Positions 37,435-46,371 are shown, counted from the first letter of the stretch. The stretch is 64,000 bases of DNA from Clostridioides sp. ES-S-0010-02 (GCA_020641055.1 CP067345.1:1915317-1979316); one strand, 5' to 3'. Program-made: numbers and translations. The notes: generated from the sequence alone by a model not told the origin.

Positions 37435-37488
37435 AAAAGAGTTATCTCAATTTTAGAAAATAATTTCTGAAATGAGATAACTCTTTTA
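37435..37488. terminator. Bidirectional rho-independent terminator
   Basis: AAAAGAGTTATCTCA pairs with TGAGATAACTCTTTT, flanked by A- and T-runs. It separates the aminotransferase gene from the convergent hyd-side genes. Confidence 0.85.
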
Positions 37489-37490
37489 AG

Positions 37491-37925
37491 TTACCCACAA
37501 GTAAGAAGATTAGTCGATTCATTAAAGGTTATGTTTTGGGTATTACTTTTGTGAGTATTAGAAACAGTATTACGAGAGTAGTTGCTCTTACTCGAACTAT
37601 CTGTCAATTTTGTTATAATCAAAATTGCTAAAAGAATAAAAATTACTGTGTATAAAGCAATAACATATGGTTTTCTTTTATATTTGTATTTGTTATTAAA
37701 AAAAGAATGTCCATAATTATCTTTATTGACCTTATGTTTATTTATATTTGTATTCTTTTTTTTGTTATTCTTCTTTTTATCATCCTTTTTTCTATTTTTA
37801 GGGTAAGGAATGACTTTGTGTGTATCATCAAGTTTGACATTTTTATTTTTTTGAATATTGTTTTCTAGGTTAGCTTTTTTTTCTCCAAATTGAATAGTTT
37901 TATTGGTATTGTTGTTATCTTTCAA
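37491..37925 (-). CDS. Lys/Asn-rich single-pass membrane protein of unknown function
   Basis: The 144-residue protein has a low-complexity, very basic N-terminal half (many Lys/Asn; KKDDKKKNNKKKNTN around residues 46-60), one transmembrane helix (YVIALYTVIFILLAILIITKL, about 88-108) and a Ser/Thr/Asn-rich 36-residue tail ending in Cys-Gly. The charge pattern predicts a cytoplasmic N-terminus and an external tail. It starts at TTG 37925 behind GGGAGGGAG, a strong ribosome binding site. It lies 89 bases downstream of hydG on the same strand. I recognise no family. A link to hydrogenase maturation is only positional. Confidence 0.65.
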   Translation of the reverse strand: MKDNNNTNKTIQFGEKKANLENNIQKNKNVKLDDTHKVIPYPKNRKKDDKKKNNKKKNTNINKHKVNKDNYGHSFFNNKYKYKRKPYVIALYTVIFILLAILIITKLTDSSSKSNYSRNTVSNTHKSNTQNITFNESTNLLTCG

Positions 37926-38014
37926 TGTTAATCTCCCTCCCTTAAACTTTCCCTTTAGATAATATTACTACTAACCTATAGAATATACAATAATAATATA
38001 CAACGAATAAAATT

Positions 38015-39391
38015 TTATAAGTATAAATCTCTTTCCCCACGTTCTAAGGCAGTCATATTGTTAGATACGATGTTTCTTATGTCTTCTCTTTCTATCTTAG
38101 ATATTTCTTCAGTAATAAGTTTTTTACCCATAGATTTAAGTTCTTCGTCACCATAATCAATTAAAAATTCATTCAATGTAGTAAGTGCATTTGGTGTGCA
38201 GACATTGTGAATTTGACGACTCTTAGCCAAACTCATAAATCTATCTCCAGTTCTACCTTTTCGATAACAGGCTGTACAGTAACTAGGGATATATCCATCA
38301 GTGATTAATTCCTTAAGGACTTCTACAGGGCTTCTGTGGTCTCCAACCTCAAATTGCTCTGTATTGTCACCATCTTCATATGCTTTATATCCACCAACAC
38401 CTGTTAGAGAACCTGCACTAACTTGTGATACACCATATTTTAGTAATTCGTTTCTCATTTCAGCAGTTTCCCTAGTAGACATTATAATTCCAGTAAAAGG
38501 AACTGCCAATCTAGTTATAGCTACAATTTTTTTGAACATATCATCAGAAACTAAATGAGGGAAATTTTCTAAACTCATACCCTCAGCCTTTTTTAATCTA
38601 GGGAAAGATATAGTATGGAATCCTACACCAAATTTTTCTTCTAGGTGTTCATTATGCATCATAAGTCCTAAAACTTCAAATTTAGGGTCAGCGAGACCAA
38701 ACAAAACTCCTGCACCAACATCATCAACTCCAGCTTCCATGGCTCTATCAAAAGCTGTTAAATGGTAGTAGTAGTCATTTTTTATAGACTGACCATGCAT
38801 CTTTATAAATGTTGGTTTATGGTAAGTTTCTTGAAATAGTATATAAGTTCCTATTCCCTTTTCTTTTAGTAGTTTATATTCTTCTACACTAGTAGCTGCT
38901 ATGTTAACGTTTACCCTTCTTATGTTTCCATTTTCATTATATGTTGAATAAATTGCATCTAAGCAGTCTAGTATATAATTTATATCACAATTTTTAGGGT
39001 CTTCACCAGCTTCTAAAGCAAGTCTTTTATGACCCATTTTTTCAAGTATTTTAACTTCTTCTCTTATTTCGTCCATAGTAAGTTTTTTTCTTTTAAATTT
39101 ATTACATGTATTGAAACCACAGTAAACACATTCATTTACACAGTAGTTTGATACATAAAGAGGGGCAAATAAAACCACTCTATTACCATATATTTCATTT
39201 TTTATTTGCCCAGCTATACTAAATAATCTATCAAGTTGTTTTTTATCTTCTACTTCAAGAAGTGTAGCTATATCTTTATAACTAAGTTTTTCTCTTCTAT
39301 CAGCCTTATCAAGTACTTTTTCAATATCATCAGAAGTTGAATTTTTTGCATCCTCTAACAAAGAATTAATAAGTTCATGTTTTATGAACAT
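38015..39391 (-). CDS. hydG: [FeFe]-hydrogenase maturase HydG (radical SAM tyrosine lyase)
   Basis: The 458-residue enzyme splits tyrosine to make the CO and CN ligands of the hydrogenase H-cluster. The radical-SAM cysteines appear in CVNECVYCGFN (Cys-x3-Cys-x2-Cys). The C-terminal auxiliary cluster that handles the CO/CN-bound iron is present as CTACYRKGRTGDRFMSLAKSRQIHNVC. Length and motifs match HydG rather than the related ThiH. Its GGAGG ribosome binding site lies within the last codons of hydE, and the ATG directly follows the hydE stop. This is the last of four maturation genes. No hydrogenase structural gene lies in the window. Confidence 0.96.
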   Translation of the reverse strand: MFIKHELINSLLEDAKNSTSDDIEKVLDKADRREKLSYKDIATLLEVEDKKQLDRLFSIAGQIKNEIYGNRVVLFAPLYVSNYCVNECVYCGFNTCNKFKRKKLTMDEIREEVKILEKMGHKRLALEAGEDPKNCDINYILDCLDAIYSTYNENGNIRRVNVNIAATSVEEYKLLKEKGIGTYILFQETYHKPTFIKMHGQSIKNDYYYHLTAFDRAMEAGVDDVGAGVLFGLADPKFEVLGLMMHNEHLEEKFGVGFHTISFPRLKKAEGMSLENFPHLVSDDMFKKIVAITRLAVPFTGIIMSTRETAEMRNELLKYGVSQVSAGSLTGVGGYKAYEDGDNTEQFEVGDHRSPVEVLKELITDGYIPSYCTACYRKGRTGDRFMSLAKSRQIHNVCTPNALTTLNEFLIDYGDEELKSMGKKLITEEISKIEREDIRNIVSNNMTALERGERDLYL

Positions 39392-40477
39392 TTACAAACG
39401 CCTCCATTCAATATTATCACCACGAGAGTAGTCAACTTTAAGTCCTAGTGACTTGATATTTTCCTCTAAACTCTGGTGATATTCACAAGCTTCTTGACCA
39501 GTAAAGGCTTTGTTATCATAAAGAGAATATTGTTTTCTAAATTCTTGAGGAGAAAGGTTTGGCATAATTACATTACAACCAGCTAAAAGACCTGCATTTC
39601 TACCACTAGGGTTTATAGATGCAAGAGCTGTTGTAGCAGGTAATAAGACTTTTGGAAGTAGAAGTCTTGTAATTGAAAGCATAAGTAGTGTTTTTTCTAA
39701 ATCACCATGTTTATAATCTTTAAAGATTGTATCATGATGTGGGATAAAAGGTCCTATACCAACCATATGAGGATTTAACTCTTTTAGGTATAATAAGTCA
39801 CGAACAAGGTCCTCATTGCTTTGGAATGGTGACTCAACCATAAATCCAGCACCTACTTGATAACCAATTTCCTTGAGGTTTTTAAGGCATTCTTTTCTAG
39901 TTCTAAGTTCAATGTTTGGCGGATGTAATTTTTTGTAATGGCTGTCTGTAGCAGTTTCATGTCTTAAAAGATATCTATCTGCACCACTTAAAAAGTATTT
40001 TTTATAGGAGTCATAGCTTTTTTCTCCTAATGATAATGTTATAGCACAATCCTCATATTTATTTTTGATACTTGAAACAATCTCACATATCTTATCATCA
40101 GTAAAATATGTGTCTTCACCACCTTGTAAAACAAAAGTTCTGTATCCTATCTTATAACCTATATCACAACATTCAAGTATTTCATCCGTTGAAAGTCGAT
40201 ATCTTGTAATATTTTTATTAGAAGATTGTATACCACAGTAGTAACAATTGTTTTTGCAGTAGTTTGTAAGTTCTATAAGCCCTCTTAAGTAGACCCTATT
40301 TCCATAGTGTTTATTTCTCATATCGCTAGCTTGCTTGTAAAGATAGTTTCTCAAATTTTGTTCAAAGTTATATTCTTCATTGTCGATATTCTCTATTAAG
40401 TATAGTAGTTCATCAAAGCTTAGTGAATTAATGCTGTAAAGTTTATCTATAAAGTATTTAATCTTATTTTTAGTCAT
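39392..40477 (-). CDS. hydE: [FeFe]-hydrogenase maturase HydE (radical SAM)
   Basis: The 361-residue radical-SAM enzyme works on the organometallic precursor passed from HydG toward the dithiomethylamine-bridged diiron subcluster. It has the SAM cluster motif CKNNCYYCG and the family region FVLQGGEDTYFTD. The later sections VGIGPFIPHHDTIF and LLPATTALASINPSGRNAGLLAGCNVIMPNLSP are diagnostic of HydE. It starts 35 bases after hydF on the minus strand. I see no clear ribosome binding site before the ATG at 40477, so translation may depend on coupling. Confidence 0.96.
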   Translation of the reverse strand: MTKNKIKYFIDKLYSINSLSFDELLYLIENIDNEEYNFEQNLRNYLYKQASDMRNKHYGNRVYLRGLIELTNYCKNNCYYCGIQSSNKNITRYRLSTDEILECCDIGYKIGYRTFVLQGGEDTYFTDDKICEIVSSIKNKYEDCAITLSLGEKSYDSYKKYFLSGADRYLLRHETATDSHYKKLHPPNIELRTRKECLKNLKEIGYQVGAGFMVESPFQSNEDLVRDLLYLKELNPHMVGIGPFIPHHDTIFKDYKHGDLEKTLLMLSITRLLLPKVLLPATTALASINPSGRNAGLLAGCNVIMPNLSPQEFRKQYSLYDNKAFTGQEACEYHQSLEENIKSLGLKVDYSRGDNIEWRRL

Positions 40478-40512
40478 ATCTAAGTATGTATTTATTAAAT
40501 ATATTTAAATTT

Positions 40513-41721
40513 TTAGTAATTGAAAAGTTCAAGGGATCTTTCCAAAATACCTTTTGTATATGCTATTAAAATACCATAGTTTACGATAGGTACATTGAAA
40601 GATTTTGCCTTTTCTATTCTAGATAACATTCCAGCTCTATTCATCATACAAGCTCCACAGTGAACTACAAGTGCATATTTAGTTATATCTTCAGTGAAAG
40701 ATACTCCAGAACTAAATTCAAAAGTAATATTTTTACCAGTTTTCTTTCTAATCATATTAGGGATTTTAACTGTTCCAATATCATCAGTTTGTCTGTGATG
40801 AGTGCAACCTTCAGCCATCAAGACCTTGTCACCATCTTTTAAATTTTCTAAAGCATAGGCACCATCAATTAATTCTTTAAGGTCTCCTTTTTGTCTAGCG
40901 AACAATATAGAAAAAGATGTAAGAGGAATATCTTTTGGAGTATCTTTATCCACTTGTGGAAATACTTGAGAGTCAGTAATAACAAGCTTAGGTTTTTTAC
41001 CTAAATTAGATAGAGTTTCTTTTAAGCTATCTTCTTTTGTAACTATAGAAATTGCTCCAATATCCAAAATATCTCTTATAACTTGCTGTTGAGGAAGTAT
41101 AAGCCTACCTTTTGGAGCTGCCTTATCTATTGGAACAACTAAGACAACTAAATCATTTGGCTCAATTAAATCTGATACCAATTTAAACTCATTACTGTCT
41201 TTAGGCAAAACCTTTATTATTTCATTTTTTAAATCTTCAATTCCAATTTTATCTGTTGATGAGACAGAAACAACTGGACATTTAACTTTATTTTTAGTTA
41301 AGTTTAAAATTTCAGATTGATTTTTAATTGTATCAATCTTGTTAAGTACTAAAATGTGAGGTATATTTTTATCATTAAACTTTTCAATTAGTGATAAATC
41401 TTCTTTTGACACACCAATTTGGCAATCCACTACTAGTAAAGCTATGTCTGTCTTTTCTAAAATATCTAATGATTTGCTTATTCTAAGCTCACCAAGTTCA
41501 CCAACATCGTCAAGACCAGCAGTATCTATAAGAACACAAGGTCCTATAGGAAGGATTTCCATTGGTCTAAATACTGGGTCTGTAGTAGTTCCAGCAATAT
41601 CTGATACTATTGCAGTACTTTGATTTGTTATAGCGTTTATTACGCTAGATTTACCTGCATTTCTTTTACCAAAGAGACCTATATGTACTCTTATTGATTG
41701 TGGAGTAGAATTTAGACTCAT
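40513..41721 (-). CDS. hydF: [FeFe]-hydrogenase maturation GTPase HydF
   Basis: The 402-residue scaffold protein receives the diiron precursor and delivers it to apo-hydrogenase. The N-terminal Era-like GTPase domain has a P-loop GKRNAGKS (18-25), DTAGLDD and NKID. The C-terminal cluster-binding domain has CTHHRQTDDIG and the HCGACMMNR motif, whose cysteines bind a [4Fe-4S] cluster. It follows the TM1266-like gene after 14 bases. A GGTGG ribosome binding site precedes the ATG. Confidence 0.96.
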   Translation of the reverse strand: MSLNSTPQSIRVHIGLFGKRNAGKSSVINAITNQSTAIVSDIAGTTTDPVFRPMEILPIGPCVLIDTAGLDDVGELGELRISKSLDILEKTDIALLVVDCQIGVSKEDLSLIEKFNDKNIPHILVLNKIDTIKNQSEILNLTKNKVKCPVVSVSSTDKIGIEDLKNEIIKVLPKDSNEFKLVSDLIEPNDLVVLVVPIDKAAPKGRLILPQQQVIRDILDIGAISIVTKEDSLKETLSNLGKKPKLVITDSQVFPQVDKDTPKDIPLTSFSILFARQKGDLKELIDGAYALENLKDGDKVLMAEGCTHHRQTDDIGTVKIPNMIRKKTGKNITFEFSSGVSFTEDITKYALVVHCGACMMNRAGMLSRIEKAKSFNVPIVNYGILIAYTKGILERSLELFNY

Positions 41722-41735
41722 TTGTACTCACCACC

Positions 41736-41987
41736 TTAAATTTCTTTTTTTGATATACTAGTTTTTACAGATACATGAGGTATATTTCCCAATTTACCAG
41801 TCAAACTATTGATAATATCCATTTCGCCAACAACTGCTATACATACAATTGAGACACCTTCTTCTTCACAAGGAATTCCCATTCTACCTTTAATAATACC
41901 TTTAAAAGTTGATACAACTTCATTAAATTTAAGCTGACATTCTTTTGGTTCTTCCAAAATAGCACTTATAACCGCAACCTTTTTCAT
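41736..41987 (-). CDS. TM1266-family iron-only hydrogenase system regulator
   Basis: The 83-residue ACT-like protein (KKVAVISAILEEPKECQLKFNEVVSTFKGIIKGRMGIP, and a second half ending GNIPHVSVKTSISKK) matches the TM1266 family that is regularly encoded with hydEFG and is predicted to sense or regulate the hydrogenase system. Here it is the first gene of the maturation operon, in tight order before hydF, hydE and hydG. AGGAGG precedes the ATG. Its ligand has not been established. The leader upstream holds an attenuator-like hairpin. Confidence 0.88.
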   Translation of the reverse strand: MKKVAVISAILEEPKECQLKFNEVVSTFKGIIKGRMGIPCEEEGVSIVCIAVVGEMDIINSLTGKLGNIPHVSVKTSISKKEI

Positions 41988-42035
41988 AAATATCCTCCTA
42001 ACTCAGAAAATATGTTCTTAAACAAATCCAAAATC

Positions 42036-42080
42036 AAAAAACTTTTCTTTTTAAAGAAAAGTTTCTACAAAAGAAAAGTT
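42036..42080 (-). promoter_or_regulatory. Attenuator-like hairpin in the leader of the hyd maturation operon
   Basis: Read on the minus strand, AACTTTTCTTTT (42080-42069) is followed by AAACTTTTCTTT and then AAGAAAAGTTTTTT. The third segment can pair with either of the first two, and the closer pairing forms a hairpin with a T-run about 50 bases upstream of the first gene. This could be a transcription attenuator, or simply a terminator of an upstream short transcript. No known riboswitch fold is recognised. Confidence 0.45.
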
Positions 42081-42289
42081 ATTAATTACACAATTATAAT
42101 GTGCTATATTAAACTATTTCCTTACAGATTAGATAACTCTTTTCTGGTAGGGTTAGCTTGTAAAATTTATTTTAACAACAATTAGCTAAAGAAAATTTTT
42201 ATACAATTTGTGTGAATCATATAAAAATTAACTAAAGAAAATTGAAGTTACTTATATAATAGTAGTAAATCGAGATTAAGTCTATAGAA

Positions 42290-42328
42290 AAACCAATTTT
42301 TGTATAAAAATAAAAATAAAAATTGGTT
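42290..42328 (-). terminator. Terminator after the M42 peptidase gene
   Basis: AACCAATTTTT and AAAAATTGGTT pair around an AT-rich loop, about 40 bases beyond the stop codon of the minus-strand peptidase gene. Confidence 0.75.
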
Positions 42329-42366
42329 ATTTACAAAGAAATGACTTTAATAAAATATATAGTTAA

Positions 42367-43407
42367 TTATTTTTTTAGCATGTAGTTTATAAGAAGTTTT
42401 AGAGTATTTTCAATTGCTTCTATATGAGTTCTTTCGTAGTGGTGGCTATTATTTGTTCCAGGGCCAACACAAGCTATTTGAACATCTTCTCCCCAACGAA
42501 TAGCCTCTGAAGCATCTGAACCATAAAAAGTAAATACATCGACAGCATAATCTAAATTATTATCTTCTGCAACATCTACAAGTTTATTTCTTAAACTAAA
42601 ATCATATAGAGATAAGTTATCTTTTGCAACTATAGTTACACCATGTTCACTAGATGTTTGACTTGGTCCAGTAGGTGCTATATCTATTGCTACAAATTCT
42701 CTAGTTTTTTCAGGTAAAGCTTTAGAGACACCATGTCCAATTTCCTCATAATTACTTATATAAAAGTTAGTAGTATGCTTAGGTATTAAGTTGTTTTCCT
42801 TAAAGTATCTAGCTATTTCAAGAACCATTGCTACAGCTGCTTTGTTATCTATATATCTAGATTTTATAAAACCAGATTCTGTAGTTTCAAAACGATGGTC
42901 TAGACATACAAAATCTCCAACATTTATTCCCAAATCCAAAATATCCTGTTTATTAAATACTTTTTCATCAAGTCTAATAATCATTGTTTCTTCATTTCTT
43001 TCAGATGCAGCTTTTGTCTGTCCATATATATGAGTAGAAGCGTATTTAAACACAACACTTCCTCTAATTTTTTTACCTTTTCTAGTTATAACAGTGCAAT
43101 TTTCACCTTCTATAGCGGCCCAACAACCACCACCGACTTTATGGTATTTAAGAGTACCATCTGGTGATATTTCTTTTACCATAGCACCAAGTGTATCCAT
43201 GTGTGCAGATATTGTTATTTGATTTGAATCATCTTCACCAGGAAGAGTAGCTATAAGAGCACCTTTTTTTGTAAGAGTAGTATTAAGACCTAAAGTTTCA
43301 AAATCCTTTTTGCTTTCTAAAACTGCATTTTCAGTATATCCAGCTGGACTTGGTATATCAAGATACTTCTTCATCAAATTTATAGTATTAGTTAAATTTA
43401 AATTCAT
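42367..43407 (-). CDS. M42-family aminopeptidase
   Basis: The 346-residue enzyme is a two-metal, self-compartmentalising aminopeptidase of the glutamyl/deblocking type. The metal and catalytic residues are visible as His and Asp in SAHMDTLGAMV, Asp in YIDNKAAVAMV, the Glu pair in NYEEIGHGV, Asp in VAIDIAPTG and the final His in NSHHYERTHIEA. I start it at ATG 43407, after AGGAGG; the in-frame ATG at 43437 is not preceded by a ribosome binding site. It is divergent from a DUF819 membrane protein, and the pair could handle a small peptide or peptide-derived substrate. Confidence 0.9.
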   Translation of the reverse strand: MNLNLTNTINLMKKYLDIPSPAGYTENAVLESKKDFETLGLNTTLTKKGALIATLPGEDDSNQITISAHMDTLGAMVKEISPDGTLKYHKVGGGCWAAIEGENCTVITRKGKKIRGSVVFKYASTHIYGQTKAASERNEETMIIRLDEKVFNKQDILDLGINVGDFVCLDHRFETTESGFIKSRYIDNKAAVAMVLEIARYFKENNLIPKHTTNFYISNYEEIGHGVSKALPEKTREFVAIDIAPTGPSQTSSEHGVTIVAKDNLSLYDFSLRNKLVDVAEDNNLDYAVDVFTFYGSDASEAIRWGEDVQIACVGPGTNNSHHYERTHIEAIENTLKLLINYMLKK

Positions 43408-43887
43408 ATTATTTCCTCCTAAAAAATGTATATTCATACAAATTATAACATAAATACGAATGTTCTGAAAACTGTATTTGAAAGAAAAATTTCTAAATCT
43501 ATTAAAAAAAATAATATATAAGGTAAAATTAATTTATATTATATGGGTTTAAGTTGAAAATAGTTTTATTGTATAAATAATAAAAATAAATAAAAAACAA
43601 ATAAACAAATAAAAACAAATAAATAAAATATTTAGTTTAATTCTCTTTACAAATAAAGATTTTAGTAATAAAATAATTTTTGAAAAAGATTTTAAATTCA
43701 GACTATTCGTTTTTAAAGTAATTAATCTGTAAACCTTTATTAATATGTGTAAATAGTTGGTTATATATGTATTTAATTAGCTAAATATAAAAAAAAGTTT
43801 ATTTTAATTATTTTCATTATTTGGAAAAAATTTATTAGGAATTATAAAAAATCTGGATTACTTAGAAAAAGAGAGGGTGTGTATAAT
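43408..43887. other. Divergent promoter region with AAATAAA-rich tract
   Basis: This 480-base region separates the M42 and DUF819 genes and contains both promoters. At about 43576-43630 it has a low-complexity run of AATAAA/AACAAA units, which may be bent DNA. No ORF with a ribosome binding site is seen. Confidence 0.5.
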
Positions 43888-45048
43888 GTGATTGAAAACG
43901 GATTCGTATTTTGTAGTTTTTTAGTTGTATTTGTAGGTGGCATTTTTTACATGGTTGATAAATTAAAATGGAAGATATTCGATGTTATTAATCCAATGCT
44001 TTTAATCTATTTAGGAGCTGCTATACTTGCATCATTTGGTTTATTTGCACAAAATGAAGAAGTTGGTATCTATCAGAATATAATAACCGTAAATTTTCTA
44101 CCATTAATGTTAGTATTCTTATTAATTCAATGTGATTTAAGAAAAATATTAAAAATGGGCCCTAAAATGTTATTATCATTTTTCTGTGCTACATTGACAT
44201 TTATGTTTGGGTTTGTTATAGCCTTTATAATTTTTAAAGGTTCAATGGGTGCAGATTCATGGAAAGTTCTTGGTGCAGCATCTGGGTCATGGATAGGTGG
44301 TTCATCAAATATGATTGCAGCAGCTAATGCTTTAGGTGTTGCAGAAGAAGGGCTTAGTTATGCAATACTTATGGGTTCTATAGGATATACAGTATGGATG
44401 TCTGTTTGTCTAATGTCTGTAAAATTTGGACCTAAATTTAACAAATGGACAAAATGTGATACAAGTTTTATAGATGAGGTTACAGCAAAGCTTGAGAAAG
44501 AAAATAAAGATAATACAGCACCTACGTTTGTGGAACTTATGACTTTATTATCTGTTGGATTTGGAGTTGCAGCATTTGCACAGATTGTATCTAAGATACT
44601 TCCAACTTCAGGCATACTTAATGAGACTATGTGGGTAGTGCTTGTTGCCTCTACAGTATCAATACTGTTAGGTATGACTAAGATATCAAAACTTAAAGGA
44701 AGTACATTAGTAGGAAATGTGTTTATGTACTTGCTTCTTGCAGCAACAGGAAGTAAAGCAAATTTCTTTGGACTATCAGAGGCTCCTGTTTACATAATGT
44801 TTGGATTAGTAGTAGTTCTTGTACATGCCATTTCATTTATAGGACTTGCAAAACTATTTAAATTAGACTTATTTACTTGTGAGGTAGGAAGTATAGCTAA
44901 TATAGGTGGTGTAACTACAGCACCAATGATTGCTGGGGTTCATAATCCAGTATTAATTCCAGTAGGTGTACTTATGGGGCTTTTAGGAAATGTTATAGGA
45001 ACTTATTGTGCTCTTATAGTTACTCAAATATTACATATGTTAGCTTAA
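43888..45048 (+). CDS. DUF819 (YjcL-type) membrane protein
   Basis: The 386-residue protein has about ten to eleven transmembrane helices and the DUF819 hallmarks GAASGSWIGGSSNMIAAANALG (about 130-151) and, in the second half, GSIANIGGVTTAPMIAGVHNP. The inverted-repeat layout is that of a secondary carrier. The substrate is unknown. I choose GTG 43888, nine bases after AGAGGGTG; the GTG at 43879 overlaps the ribosome binding site. It is divergent from the M42 peptidase gene, an arrangement that suggests uptake of, or exit for, a peptide-derived compound. Confidence 0.85.
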   Translation: MIENGFVFCSFLVVFVGGIFYMVDKLKWKIFDVINPMLLIYLGAAILASFGLFAQNEEVGIYQNIITVNFLPLMLVFLLIQCDLRKILKMGPKMLLSFFCATLTFMFGFVIAFIIFKGSMGADSWKVLGAASGSWIGGSSNMIAAANALGVAEEGLSYAILMGSIGYTVWMSVCLMSVKFGPKFNKWTKCDTSFIDEVTAKLEKENKDNTAPTFVELMTLLSVGFGVAAFAQIVSKILPTSGILNETMWVVLVASTVSILLGMTKISKLKGSTLVGNVFMYLLLAATGSKANFFGLSEAPVYIMFGLVVVLVHAISFIGLAKLFKLDLFTCEVGSIANIGGVTTAPMIAGVHNPVLIPVGVLMGLLGNVIGTYCALIVTQILHMLA

Positions 45049-45081
45049 TGAAACTATAGTATAAAGCTAAATAATTCATAT

Positions 45082-45136
45082 CAAAAAAGTTATTTCAATT
45101 TAAGCATAAGCTTTTATCGAAATAACTTTTTTTATT
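45082..45136 (+). terminator. Rho-independent terminator after the DUF819 gene
   Basis: AAAAAAGTTATTTC pairs with GAAATAACTTTTTT around a 24-base loop, which itself contains an AAGCATAAGCTT element, and ends in a T-run. Confidence 0.85.
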
Positions 45137-45229
45137 TGGCAAAATAAGTCGTTTTAAAAAGTTGTTTTGACATATTTAGTGAATAATATTGTAAAAATTA
45201 CCAATAACGATATATATTTAATTTTTATA

Positions 45230-45294
45230 TTGAATCGAACGTTTGTATGATGTATAATAAATATATAGAACGAATGTTTGCAGAACGAATGTTT
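45230..45294 (+). promoter_or_regulatory. Sigma-A type promoter with two LexA (SOS) boxes
   Basis: TTGAAT (45230-45235) and TATAAT (45253-45258) are separated by 17 bases. Two copies of GAACGAATGTTT lie at 45268-45279 and 45283-45294, just after the expected start site; each matches the Gram-positive LexA consensus GAAC-N4-GTTY. A partial site, CGAACGTTTG, lies between -35 and -10 (45236-45245). LexA binding here should block transcription until DNA damage. The downstream transcript is a 53-codon ORF with its own terminator. Confidence 0.82.
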
Positions 45295-45390
45295 TTTGAA
45301 ATTATTTTAATAATTTATGAATATATATCACAATGCATAAATATATTTAAATATAAAGATAAAAAGAATTTAAAGGAGTGTTGATAACTT

Positions 45391-45552
45391 ATGATAATTC
45401 CATCAAGAAAAATACAGGATATAACATTAACAAATTTAAAAAATGGTGAAGTGACTTTAATTGAATTAGATGAAATATATAAAAAGATGGGATTTTTATT
45501 TGTTGTAAGTGAAGGCAAATTGAAAAAAATAAAAAAGGAGAATCATCATTAA
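45391..45552 (+). CDS. 53-residue small protein under predicted SOS control
   Basis: An ATG behind TAAAGGAG opens a 53-codon frame that reads MIIPSRKIQDITLTNLKNG at the start and FLFVVSEGKLKKIKKENHH at the end. It has no transmembrane helix or signal peptide. It is mixed hydrophobic and basic, with a Lys-rich C-terminus, compatible with binding nucleic acid or a partner protein. It lies about 130 bases after a promoter carrying two LexA boxes and directly before a strong terminator, so it is the sole product of that transcript. I recognise no family. By analogy with other short SOS proteins it could modulate cell division or repair, but nothing in the sequence proves this. Confidence 0.75.
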   Translation: MIIPSRKIQDITLTNLKNGEVTLIELDEIYKKMGFLFVVSEGKLKKIKKENHH

Positions 45553-45584
45553 AAATGCATAAAATAAATACTATAAAATTTTGT

Positions 45585-45629
45585 AAAACCTAACTTATGT
45601 AGAATATAAATACTTAAGTTAGGTTTTTT
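45585..45629 (+). terminator. Rho-independent terminator of the small SOS gene
   Basis: AAACCTAACTTA pairs perfectly with TAAGTTAGGTTT around an AT-rich loop and is followed by TTT. Confidence 0.85.
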
Positions 45630-45741
45630 GTGATAAAATCTGTGATTACTTGAGTTTTAGAAAGCAGTACAGTGTTTTATAAACTAAAAAATAAATGAGT
45701 TTAAATCTCAAGGGCATAATACTGCATAAGAGGTGATATTA

Positions 45742-46371
45742 ATGAAAATAGTAACCTACAATATTCATAAAGGTATGGATTCAAATAATAAATTGACATT
45801 ATCTAAAATGGGAATATATTTAAAGAACTTAAATTGTGATGTAGTTTGTTTGCAGGAAGTACTATACCCTCAATTTTTAGCTTTAAAGGCTGTTTTAAAT
45901 ATGGATGGTGTATTTGCTACAAATGTAAAAAAGGTAAATATGCTATATGGAATTTGTACATTTACAAAATTAAAAATATTAAACAATAATCATTTTTTTT
46001 TAACTAGTAAAAAAGAACAGCGAGGAGCACTTTGTATAACTGTAGATGATTATGGAAGAATTATAAATATTATAAATGTTCACTTAGGTTTAGATAGAGA
46101 AGAGAGAGCAAAGCAACTGGATGAAATAATAGACTATAGAAATAGATTAGTAGGAGCTGTTGTTTTATGTGGTGATTTCAATGAAAAAAATATCTCTTTA
46201 GATATGTTTAGTGATATGGCTGTTTGTCTAAATAAATCTCAGTTTGCAACCTTTGAAAAGTCAAATTCTAGGATAGATTATATTTTTGTTGATAGAAAAA
46301 CTGAACTAAAAGGATATATAGTAGAGAAGATTTATTTATCAGACCATTATCCAGTAATAGGATATATTTGA
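45742..46371 (+). CDS. Endonuclease/exonuclease/phosphatase-family protein
   Basis: The 209-residue cytoplasmic enzyme has the EEP-fold signatures in order: VTYNIHKGMD (Asn), VVCLQEVL (metal-binding Glu), NVHLGLDREERAKQ, LCGDFNEKNI (Asp/Asn) and the terminal SDHYPVIGYI with the catalytic Asp-His. Such enzymes cut DNA, RNA or phosphoester-containing small molecules, and the substrate cannot be told. I start it at ATG 45742, after AGAGGTG. It is separated by a terminator from the small SOS gene upstream, so I do not assign it to that regulon. Confidence 0.85.
   Translation: MKIVTYNIHKGMDSNNKLTLSKMGIYLKNLNCDVVCLQEVLYPQFLALKAVLNMDGVFATNVKKVNMLYGICTFTKLKILNNNHFFLTSKKEQRGALCITVDDYGRIINIINVHLGLDREERAKQLDEIIDYRNRLVGAVVLCGDFNEKNISLDMFSDMAVCLNKSQFATFEKSNSRIDYIFVDRKTELKGYIVEKIYLSDHYPVIGYI

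Noticed and set aside
43576-43630. CRISPR-like or tandem repeat array
   Set aside because: The AAATAAA units are irregular low-complexity AT sequence without spacers or a constant unit.
45315-45518. Minus-strand ORF of 67 codons over the small SOS gene
   Set aside because: It has no ribosome binding site, lies opposite a well-supported plus-strand ORF with promoter and terminator, and is a shadow frame.
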